Part shown: positions 53,363-60,292 of the stretch, piece after piece
How positions within the stretch are numbered: position 1 is the stretch's first letter
Layout of the letters: every line of letters starts with the position of its first letter
Assembly (NCBI GenBank): GCA_027459785.1
Contig: DAIDGU010000030.1
Span: 43,677-107,676 of the forward strand
Direction: 5' to 3'
From: Ktedonobacteria bacterium
GTDB lineage: Bacteria; Chloroflexota; Ktedonobacteria; Ktedonobacterales; JACDGC01
Length of the DNA stretch: 64,000 nt
Notes under the pieces: generated by a model
What the model was told of the DNA's origin: nothing
The model's input: only the letters and a program-made list of their open reading frames with translations
The model's database searches: none
Program-made: the position numbers and the translations under genes

Positions 53363-54268
53363 CTAGCTCACCACGCGGCGGCGGAAGGTCTGAAGGCCGA
53401 TCAGGAAGAAGGCGACAATCGCCACGCCCAGGCCCAGGAAGATCCATTGTGCATCCAGCGTGGGGATGGTGAAGGATTGGGGGCCGGCGGGCGTTGTGAC
53501 GGTGATCGGCGGCATCATGAATTTGCGCAATCCCTCGGAGCCGTAGGTCAGCGGGTTGAAGAGCGTGACGATCTGGAACCACTTGATTGAACTCAGGCCG
53601 GACCAATTGTAATAGGTGCAGCCGGTGAACAGCAGCGGCGTCAGGATCAGCGCGAAGAGCAGGCTGATCTGTTCCGGCTTGACGAGCGTGCCGATGGTCA
53701 GGCCGACCGTCGCGCCGGCCATCGCAACGAGCACCAGCGTGCCGATCAGCTGCGGGATGGCATCGGTCCGCACCTGGAAGCTATTGCCCAGGATCAGATA
53801 GGCCAGCGGGAAGATCACCGTGCCGCCGATGATGCCGCGCATGGCGGCGAAGACGACTTTTTCCACCGCGACCAGGCTGACGGGCAACGGTGATTGCAGG
53901 CGATCATCGATCTCGCGGGCGAAACCGAGATCCAGCACCAAGGGCAGGGTGACGCCTTGCAGCGCCGTGGTGAACGAGGTCAGGGCGACGATGCCAGGCA
54001 ACAGCAAGACGGTGAAGGTGTTGCCAAAGCCCGAACTGGTGCCGGAATTGGCGAGATTCGGTAGCACTTTGCCGAAGATGAACAGGAAGAACAGCGGCTG
54101 CACGAGCACCTGGAGCAGGAACGGGATGAAGTCCCGCGCCGTCACCACGATGTCGCGCCGCAAGATCGCCATGAAGGCCGTCCAGGCCATGCGAGCGTGG
54201 CTGCGCGGCTTGCGCGCCGCCTGGGGGGCCGTGCCATTGGCTTGTGGGGTCACGTCGAGCATCGCCAT
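53363..54268 (-). CDS. ABC-2 type transporter permease (DrrB-like)
   Basis: 301 aa, six helices; its ATG overlaps the ATPase stop (ATGA), so it is coupled to it. Cytoplasmic N-terminus of 30 residues, then FMAILRRDIVVTARDFIPFL and FLFIFGKVLPNL; the family element LVPVVALTSFTT-like LLPGIVALTSFTTALQGVTL and EIDDRLQSPLPVSLVAVEKV are seen. Together with the ATPase it forms a drug/lipid-type exporter. The substrate is unknown. Confidence 0.92.
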   Translation of the reverse strand: MAMLDVTPQANGTAPQAARKPRSHARMAWTAFMAILRRDIVVTARDFIPFLLQVLVQPLFFLFIFGKVLPNLANSGTSSGFGNTFTVLLLPGIVALTSFTTALQGVTLPLVLDLGFAREIDDRLQSPLPVSLVAVEKVVFAAMRGIIGGTVIFPLAYLILGNSFQVRTDAIPQLIGTLVLVAMAGATVGLTIGTLVKPEQISLLFALILTPLLFTGCTYYNWSGLSSIKWFQIVTLFNPLTYGSEGLRKFMMPPITVTTPAGPQSFTIPTLDAQWIFLGLGVAIVAFFLIGLQTFRRRVVS

Positions 54269-55293
54269 CAGCGCAAATTCCTCCCGGTGAGATAGATGAA
54301 CACGTCTTCGAGGCTGGGCCGCGCCAGGTGCAGATCGCGCAGTTCGCCGCCGTTGGCGCTGACGGCTTGTAGCGCGGGCGCGGTGAGCGTGCCGGCATCC
54401 TGGCCGTACAGGCGATAGCGCGTGATGCCCTCCTGCGCCGGATCGTTCGGGTCAGCGGCGATCTCATCGACCTTATCCGCGCCCGGTAGCGCCCGCAGCG
54501 CAGTGAGCAAGCCGCTCTCTTCGCGCGCCGTGCCGGTGGCGCTGACCAGCGCCGGCTGGGGCAGGGCCACGCGCAGTTCCAGCGAGGTGCCGCCGGGGAT
54601 AATCTTCTTCAGTTCGTCAGGCGTATCCAGCGCCAGTACCTTGCCGTGATCCATGATGGCGATGCGCTGGCAGAGTTGGTCGGCTTCCAGCATGTCGTGG
54701 GTGGTCAGCAAGATCGTCAGCCCCTCGCGGTTCATCTGCTGAATGCGCTCCCAGAGGAACAGGCGCGATTGGGGATCGAGGTTATTGGTCGGCTCGTCCA
54801 GGAACAGCACAGCGGGTGAGTGCATCAGCGCGCGGGCGATCATCAGACGCTGGCCCATGCCGCCGGAATAGCGCGTCAGCTTCTCCTTGGCGCGGTCGGC
54901 CAGGCCCATCTCGGCCAGCAAAGCGTCGGCCCGCGCGTTGCGTTCGCGCCGTGGCACGCCATGATAGGCGGCGTGAAAGGTGAGGATGTCGCGCGCCCGC
55001 AGGGAACGATCCAGGTTGGACTGCTGGGGGACGATGGCGATGAGTTGCTTGGTGCCGATGGGATCGGCGGTGACATCGTGGCCCATGATCAGCGCCTTGC
55101 CGCTGGTGGGGACGACGCTGGTGGTGAGCACGCCGATGGTGGTGGTTTTGCCCGCTCCGTTGGGGCCGAGCAAGCCGAAGATCTCGCCGCGCCGCGCGGT
55201 GAAGCTCACGCCGTCCACGGCGTTGACCGGCGCTTTGGGATAGTGCTTGACGAGATCGATGACTTCGATGGCATTGTCGGTGAGCTGTGCCAT
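54268..55293 (-). CDS. ABC transporter ATP-binding protein (DrrA/CcmA type)
   Basis: 341 aa, ATG with AGAGGAA upstream. Walker A GLLGPNGAGKTTTIGVL, Q-loop QQSNLDRSLRARD, signature YSGGMGQRLMIARALMHSPA, Walker B VLFLDEPTNNLD and H-loop LTTHDMLEADQLC. The C-terminal extension of about 110 residues is typical for the daunorubicin-resistance group. Partner permease is downstream with a 4-base overlap; the EXLDI gene is upstream. Confidence 0.94.
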   Translation of the reverse strand: MAQLTDNAIEVIDLVKHYPKAPVNAVDGVSFTARRGEIFGLLGPNGAGKTTTIGVLTTSVVPTSGKALIMGHDVTADPIGTKQLIAIVPQQSNLDRSLRARDILTFHAAYHGVPRRERNARADALLAEMGLADRAKEKLTRYSGGMGQRLMIARALMHSPAVLFLDEPTNNLDPQSRLFLWERIQQMNREGLTILLTTHDMLEADQLCQRIAIMDHGKVLALDTPDELKKIIPGGTSLELRVALPQPALVSATGTAREESGLLTALRALPGADKVDEIAADPNDPAQEGITRYRLYGQDAGTLTAPALQAVSANGGELRDLHLARPSLEDVFIYLTGRNLR

Positions 55294-55317
55294 TGGTTCC
55301 TCTTTTCTTATAGGATA

Positions 55318-55375
55318 GCGGGCGGTTGAAACCGCGCCTAAGGGCTACGCCACGAAACCCGCCGTCGCGGGTTGT
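55318..55375. repeat. family A repeat, half copy A4
   Basis: Left arm GCGGGCGGTTGAAACCGCGC and one hairpin AACCCGC-CGTC-GCGGGTT, then truncated at the stop codon of the EXLDI gene. It lies between that gene and the ABC ATPase in the presumed operon. Confidence 0.8.
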
Positions 55376-55965
55376 CAGATATCCAGATCTTCGATGCCCT
55401 GGTCGCCATGCTGTATCGTTCCGGCGACGGCCTGAAAAAGCGGATCGGGGATCTTGCCGCGCAGTTCATCCAGGGTGGGATAAACATCCAGCCGCAGCGT
55501 AGGGTGCCACCATTCGCCCGCATAGGCTTCCCACGGTCCGCCACCGGGGCGACCGGTCGGCGTCTTGCCCCCAAAGGTCTGGGCCATGAACTCGCCCACC
55601 GAGGCTTCCCATGTGCGCTCCCAGTCATTCCAGTTGCGGCGTCCCCAGTTGGGCATATCTTTCAGATGCACGGCGAAATTGCCCTTGGGCGTCTGATAGA
55701 TTCGATAGCTCAGGATGCGGCTGTGGTCCGGCGAGGGCGCGGCGTAACGGCCCACCATGCGGCCTTGAAACCGCTTCTTGGTATACGCGCCGTGTTCGCC
55801 CACCTTGACGACGATCTCGCCTTCCTCGCGCGTCTCTTCGCTTTCCACGTAGCGGCGCAGCGCGGTGACGATGGCGGCGGAAAGGTTTCCCCCCGCCAGT
55901 TCCTGCGCGCGCTCAAAAAGCGGCTGATCCGCGTCGGCGACATAGATTGTTTTGTTCGGCATCAT
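55375..55965 (-). CDS. EXLDI-family protein with N-terminal RHH-like segment
   Basis: 196 aa, ATG eight bases after GAGGAGG. It ends IEDLDI, the C-terminal motif that names the EXLDI family (TIGR04342). The first 45 residues (KTIYVADADQPLFERAQELA then GGNLSAAIVTALRRYVESEE) have a beta-strand/helix/helix layout like ribbon-helix-helix DNA-binding proteins. The middle (about 60-190) carries GRYAAPSPDHSRILSYRIYQ and Trp-rich WGRRNWNDWERTW. Function of the family is not established to my knowledge. Upstream of the ABC exporter genes on the same strand and with an operator-like palindrome in its promoter, it may regulate them. Confidence 0.8.
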   Translation of the reverse strand: MMPNKTIYVADADQPLFERAQELAGGNLSAAIVTALRRYVESEETREEGEIVVKVGEHGAYTKKRFQGRMVGRYAAPSPDHSRILSYRIYQTPKGNFAVHLKDMPNWGRRNWNDWERTWEASVGEFMAQTFGGKTPTGRPGGGPWEAYAGEWWHPTLRLDVYPTLDELRGKIPDPLFQAVAGTIQHGDQGIEDLDI

Positions 55966-55998
55966 GCACGACCTCCTCTGTATAACGACTCCATGTAT

Positions 55999-56027
55999 AC
56001 TATACTACGCATATACGTATAATGCAA
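55999..56027 (-). promoter_or_regulatory. promoter of the EXLDI gene with palindromes
   Basis: Minus strand TTGCAT (56027-56022), 17 bases, TATAGT (56004-55999). The spacer holds ATACGTAT (56013-56020), and GTATAC (55995-56000) abuts the -10: candidate operators. Confidence 0.55.
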
Positions 56028-56102
56028 GAGGTCATAGCCCAGGCGTATAAGATCGCTTTGCGCCTTCCCTGGCTGAATCATACGACCAGTAGTGGCAAAC
56101 CC

Positions 56103-56131
56103 TTGACAAGCGCGGCGTGGTATGCTATACT
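56103..56131 (+). promoter_or_regulatory. consensus promoter of tRNA-Asp
   Basis: TTGACA (56103-56108), 17-base spacer, TATACT (56126-56131) with TGC before it. Start point would fall about 15 bases before the tRNA. Confidence 0.75.
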
Positions 56132-56153
56132 GCTCTTGCTGTGAGAACAGCCC

Positions 56154-56227
56154 GGTCTCGTGGTGTAGCGGCCTAACATGCCTCCCTGTCACGGAGGAGA
56201 CCGCCGGTTCGAATCCGGTCGAGACCG
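56154..56227 (+). tRNA. tRNA-Asp (GTC)
   Basis: 74 nt cloverleaf: acceptor GGTCTCG/CGAGACC with discriminator G, D-stem GTGT/ACAT, anticodon stem CCTCC/GGAGG with loop CTGTCAC (anticodon GTC), T-stem GCCGG/CCGGT with loop TTCGAAT. The CCA end is not encoded. A consensus promoter precedes it. Confidence 0.93.
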
Positions 56228-56283
56228 CCCAGATACAGAGCGCGACGAGCGAGCGTCCCAAACGTTCACGTCACCCTTTTGTT

Positions 56284-56466
56284 TTAGCCATCATCCCCTT
56301 TAGGTGCGCGCCGCAGCGCCCGATGCACCGCCATCCGCGATACCCCGAACTGTTTAGTGATCTCCCGCAAAGACAATCCTGCTTCAACTAAGCGTCGTAC
56401 CTCTGTGGTTTGCTCGACATTCAATTTTCGTTCTCCAATTCTGAGCGTCGAGCGCGCCCGATCCGG
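56284..56466 (-). pseudogene. C-terminal remnant of a serine recombinase (resolvase/invertase HTH)
   Basis: An open stretch after an in-frame TGA reads PDRARSTLRIGERKLNVEQ, TTEVRRLVEAGLSLREITKQ and FGVSRMAVHRALRRAP, ending TAA at 56284. This is the helix-turn-helix tail of Tn3-type resolvases (basic linker, then the HTH). The catalytic N-terminal domain is gone and there is no ATG; a TTG at 56424 could only start a 46-residue peptide. It lies 57 bases after the tRNA gene, a usual place for mobile-element remains. A small stand-alone DNA-binding protein is the alternative. Confidence 0.6.
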
Positions 56467-56572
56467 TCATCAAGTGCAGATGGTTGTTTCCCACGGTTCA
56501 GCCATATAGCCACATATCAGTACCAGCAGTAGAATGGTATAATATGAATTCACCGCCAACAAAGGAGCAACT

Positions 56573-57457
56573 ATGACACGGGCGAATCTCCCTGATTTTG
56601 ACGCGCTGTGGGAGTATGAGCATCCTACCGAGACAGAGACGGTGTTTCGACAGATTCTAGTAGCAGCGGAGGCAAGTGGAGATGTTTCTTATCATCTGCA
56701 ATTGCTGACACAAATCGCACGCGCCCAGGGCTTACAGCGCCGGTTTGACGAAGCGCACGCCACCTTGGACACGGTAGCGGCACAACTGGAAGATGCTTTA
56801 CTCCTGGCGCGAGTGCGTTATCTGCTGGAACGTGGGCGCGTGATCAATTCCTCTGGACACCCTGAACTATCGCGTCCCTGGTTTGAGCAAGCATATCAGC
56901 TTGCCGAGACCCATGGTGCGGCATTTCATGCTATTGATGCGCTTCATATGCTGGGCATCGTCGCCCCACCCGATGAGCGCCTCGCATGGAACGTGCAAGC
57001 ACTGGTATTAGCTGAAGCGGCAACTGAACCACGCGCCCATGATTGGTGTGGCTCGCTCTATAACAACATTGGCTGGACCTGTCACGACGCTGGCGAATTC
57101 GCTCAGGCGCTGGACCTGTTCGAGCGTGCCTATGCGTTTCGTCAAGCCCAAGGGCAGCCACGAGAAATCCGCATCGCCCGTTGGTGCATCGGGCGTACCT
57201 TGCGCTCCTTGAACCAAGTGCAGGCTGCCCTCGCTTTGCAAGAGGCACTCTATGCAGAGTGGGCTGCCAGCGGTGAACAGCAAAGTGGCTACGTGAGTGA
57301 AGAGATCGCAGAGTGCCTGGTAGCATTGGGGCGACAAGATGAGAGTCAGCCATATTTCGCCGAAGCATGTACGTTGCTTTCACGCGATCCATGGCTTTTT
57401 GCACAAGAGCCTGAACGCTTGCAACGATTGCATGATCTCAGTATTTCAGGCGCATAG
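56573..57457 (+). CDS. tetratricopeptide-repeat protein
   Basis: 294 aa, ATG with AAGGAG upstream and an extended -10 (TGG then TATAAT, 56538-56543). Helical throughout; TPR-like pairs can be recognised at about 35-70 (LLTQIARAQGLQRRFDEAHA), 155-190 (YNNIGWTCHDAGEFAQALDL) and 235-265. No catalytic or DNA-binding motif. AT-richer than the flanking housekeeping genes. With the recombinase remnant and the GNAT gene it forms a small accessory segment beside tRNA-Asp. Probably a protein-interaction module; role unknown. Confidence 0.75.
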   Translation: MTRANLPDFDALWEYEHPTETETVFRQILVAAEASGDVSYHLQLLTQIARAQGLQRRFDEAHATLDTVAAQLEDALLLARVRYLLERGRVINSSGHPELSRPWFEQAYQLAETHGAAFHAIDALHMLGIVAPPDERLAWNVQALVLAEAATEPRAHDWCGSLYNNIGWTCHDAGEFAQALDLFERAYAFRQAQGQPREIRIARWCIGRTLRSLNQVQAALALQEALYAEWAASGEQQSGYVSEEIAECLVALGRQDESQPYFAEACTLLSRDPWLFAQEPERLQRLHDLSISGA

Positions 57458-57598
57458 CAAGTGAGTGCGGGTGCGTCATCCGGCGTTGCCGCTACGCTTT
57501 ACTCACATTGCCTAACGCTTGGGCTAATTCCAATACACTCAGGCGATGGCGGACGATCTTTTCACTTGATTGCATCGTTGCTGTTCCTACAGAGGTGG

Positions 57599-57614
57599 TG
57601 GTAGAATTCTACCA
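57599..57614. promoter_or_regulatory. 16-bp perfect palindrome before the GNAT gene
   Basis: TGGTAGAATTCTACCA, about 84 bases upstream of the ATG; its TAGAAT could also be a -10. Candidate operator. The gap also contains a GTGAGT...ACTCAC dyad (57460-57507 region). Confidence 0.4.
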
Positions 57615-57697
57615 GTTACCACTTCTTTACGGCAATAGGAGGAGCCTGGTAGTACACCTTGATGGTGTTCTCACCAACCGCACAGAGAGGGGAGCGC

Positions 57698-58672
57698 ATG
57701 CTGGCATTCAATCGAGCGCGGCTACAGCCCTATACCCCAGCGGCCCTGCCGGCGCTGCTCACCTTTGTTGGGCAGCTCAATGCGGCAACAGAACTTTGCA
57801 CGCCGCTGCACCCTGGGGATGTGGGGCATTTCCTCAGTAATGGGTTACGAGGCCGTGACGCAGGCGAACAGATCGTCCTCTATGAAGATGAGGGATCGCT
57901 GCATGCGATTCTCTTCGATTACGCCCCCAAAGAACCCAGCATCCAGGTGCTGCTACCACCCCATTTACGCGATACAGCGTTTGAGGCGGCAGCGTGGGAT
58001 TGGTTGATCGCACAAGCCACCGCCAGGCTTACGTCCGCTGAGCCAGCAACAACCGCACTCCAATGCGAAGCCATGAGTTGCGATCCCCACACGCACACCG
58101 TGCTTGAGACACGTGGCTTCATTCCAGCCCAAGAACCCAGTTATCAGGTCACACTGCGGGCGCTGGCGGATATTCCCGCGCCTCAGTTACCAACAGGTTT
58201 TAGCATACGACCAGTTCAAGGCTCTGATGAAGCGGATGCGGTGGGCGACCTGCATGCGAGCGCCTTCGGCTCGCGCTGGCCTGCCGGGGAATATGCCCAG
58301 GTGATGGCAACGCCCGGCTTCGATCACACACGGGAACTCTTAGTCGTGGCACCCGATGGGCAACTGGCAGCGTTTACAATCTATTGGCTCGACCCTATCA
58401 GTCGCTGTGGTCTCTTCGAGCCAGTGGGCTGCCGCCCTACGTTTCAGCGCCAGGGACTGACCCGTGCGCTGCTCTACGAAGGCATGTTGCGCATGCGCGA
58501 AGCTGGCATGGAGTGGGCAAAGGTGGTTCACCTGCCTGCGCCACACAAGCGGTCCCCAGCCGATTTCTACGCCGCCGTGGGCTTCACCCCATTCGCTACG
58601 CTCGACAGTTATACATTGCCACATTCGCCCTTTGTGCATATCGCCCAAAAAAAGGTCTTCCGGCGCTATTGA
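57698..58672 (+). CDS. tandem GNAT-domain N-acetyltransferase
   Basis: 324 aa from ATG 57698 (AGAGGGGAG upstream). Two GNAT-like halves: an N-terminal, degenerate one (about 1-150) and a C-terminal one (about 165-320) with LLVVAPDGQLAAFTIYWLDP and the acetyl-CoA loop VGCRPTFQRQGLTRALLYEG, then PADFYAAVGFTPFATLDSYT. The arrangement resembles mycothiol-synthase or aminoglycoside-type tandem GNATs. Substrate unknown. Lower GC than glnA, which follows after 66 bases in the same direction. Confidence 0.82.
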   Translation: MLAFNRARLQPYTPAALPALLTFVGQLNAATELCTPLHPGDVGHFLSNGLRGRDAGEQIVLYEDEGSLHAILFDYAPKEPSIQVLLPPHLRDTAFEAAAWDWLIAQATARLTSAEPATTALQCEAMSCDPHTHTVLETRGFIPAQEPSYQVTLRALADIPAPQLPTGFSIRPVQGSDEADAVGDLHASAFGSRWPAGEYAQVMATPGFDHTRELLVVAPDGQLAAFTIYWLDPISRCGLFEPVGCRPTFQRQGLTRALLYEGMLRMREAGMEWAKVVHLPAPHKRSPADFYAAVGFTPFATLDSYTLPHSPFVHIAQKKVFRRY

Positions 58673-58738
58673 TCGATGCCCTTGCCGCTGTTACCATGAA
58701 AAGAGGTTCGTACTCAACAGCAGAAAAGGAACACCGTC

Positions 58739-60166
58739 ATGAGCATGCCCTTGCGGGAATTCCTGGAAATTCCCTACGATCGTCTCGAAGAACTGAATCT
58801 GGAAGCGAAGGCGAAGCGCCTGGCGCGCACGCCCGTCCACATCGTCCGCGAGGAGCGGATGAAGTATCTGGCTGACGAGAAGCGCATCAAAGCTGTGACC
58901 GTGTGCTTCTCGGATCTCGAAGGCCGGCTGCATATGCTGGACTACGACAAGAAGTTTTTGCTGAAGTCCGTGGACAACCTGACCTTCGATGGCTCGTCGA
59001 TTCGTGGCTTTTCGGCGCAGAAAGAATCGGACCTGCGCCTGGGCATCGACTGGCATGCTTTCTATTGGTTGCCCTCGGATGTCTTTGGTGCCGGCAAAGT
59101 ACTCGTTTTCGGCGAAGTGCAGGAACGCGACGGCACGCCGTATAGCGCCGACCTGCGTTCGCGGCTGAAGCTTTTCACCGAGCAGCAATACCAGCAGCAC
59201 GGTTACACCTGCAACGCGGCCAACGAGATCGAAGGCTTCCTCTTCAAGGGCAAGCATGCCGAGCAACATTATGATACGGCAAAGGGCTTCGAGTTCGTCA
59301 CCACCAGCGGCTATTACCACTCGCTGCCCGGCGACCCCCTGCGCGATTTCATCGACGCGGCGGCGGAGGCGCAACGCGCGATGGGCTTCTCGAACGAGAA
59401 GGATCATCCCGAAGTCGCCCCCTCGCAGTTCGAGATGAACTACTCCTATACGGAGGCCACCGCCGCCGCCGATCAGGTGATGCTCTACAAGCTGCTCTGT
59501 CGCCAGATCGCGCATCTCAAAGATCTGACCGCCAGCTTTCTGCCGAAGCCTGTCACTGGCGTCAATGGCAGCGGCATGCACACCAACATGTCGATCTCCG
59601 GCGAGAAAAACAATCTCTTCTATGATGCCCAGGGCCAGGACGGCCTCTCGCAATTCGGCTGGGATTATGTTGGGCGCATCCTGCATCACGCGCCGGATTT
59701 GTGCTTGATCCTGAACTCCAGCGTCAATTCCTATCGCCGGCTGGACCCGCATTTCGAGGCACCGAACCAGATCAAAGCGTCGGCGATTGATCGCGGCTCG
59801 ATGGTGCGCATCCCGCTGGGCAATGCTCATTCCGCGCGCATCGAAGTGCGTTCCATTGCGCCGGACGCGAATCCCTACCTGGCGATCTACGCGCTGCTTC
59901 AGGTTGGCCTGACCGGCGCATTGCCGCCGGATAAGCGCGGCAAGCCAGAGCGCGTCTTATTCGACAACATCGACGACGCGATCGAGGCGTTCCAGGGCAG
60001 CCGCGTGATCGGTTCCCTCTTAGGTGAAGAGGTCCAGGGTAAGTTCGCGCAACTGAAGCGCGATCAGGCCGACCGCTGCCCCCGCCAGCTCGGCACATTG
60101 ATCAAGAGCGCCGAAGTACAGTTCCACCATGAGGTGACGAACCAACACCTTTGGAACCAATTTTAG
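58739..60166 (+). CDS. glnA: glutamine synthetase, type I
   Basis: ATP-dependent ammonia assimilation into glutamine, 475 aa, ATG with AAAGGAA upstream. N-terminal beta-grasp includes LTFDGSSIRGFS; the catalytic barrel has EIEGFLFKG, HPEVAPSQFEMNYSYTEA, GVNGSGMHTNMSISG, SYRRLDPHFEAPNQIKASAI and RIEVRSIAPDANPYLAIYAL. It ends with the usual HHEVTNQHLWNQF. No tyrosine in an NLY-x-LPPEE context is seen, so adenylylation control is unlikely (GSI-alpha-like). No glnB or amt is adjacent. Confidence 0.95.
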   Translation: MSMPLREFLEIPYDRLEELNLEAKAKRLARTPVHIVREERMKYLADEKRIKAVTVCFSDLEGRLHMLDYDKKFLLKSVDNLTFDGSSIRGFSAQKESDLRLGIDWHAFYWLPSDVFGAGKVLVFGEVQERDGTPYSADLRSRLKLFTEQQYQQHGYTCNAANEIEGFLFKGKHAEQHYDTAKGFEFVTTSGYYHSLPGDPLRDFIDAAAEAQRAMGFSNEKDHPEVAPSQFEMNYSYTEATAAADQVMLYKLLCRQIAHLKDLTASFLPKPVTGVNGSGMHTNMSISGEKNNLFYDAQGQDGLSQFGWDYVGRILHHAPDLCLILNSSVNSYRRLDPHFEAPNQIKASAIDRGSMVRIPLGNAHSARIEVRSIAPDANPYLAIYALLQVGLTGALPPDKRGKPERVLFDNIDDAIEAFQGSRVIGSLLGEEVQGKFAQLKRDQADRCPRQLGTLIKSAEVQFHHEVTNQHLWNQF

Positions 60167-60186
60167 GGCGCATAGGATACACCCGG

Positions 60187-60218
60187 CGGCGGAAGGTGCG
60201 GCGCAGCGCTTTCCGCCG
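60187..60218. terminator. possible hairpin terminator after glnA
   Basis: CGGCGGAA (60187-60194) pairs with TTCCGCCG (60211-60218) around a GC-rich loop, 20 bases past the stop. No T-run follows. Confidence 0.35.
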
Positions 60219-60292
60219 CTCACTGGCGTTCTATCGGCACGTTCGCTATAATCAGGGGGATCACATTCCACGTAAACTGATGAGGTTCGCCG

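Noticed and set aside
56154..57000. Integrated element with tRNA-derived attachment sites
   Set aside because: No direct repeat of the tRNA-Asp 3' end was found downstream; only a recombinase fragment supports mobility.
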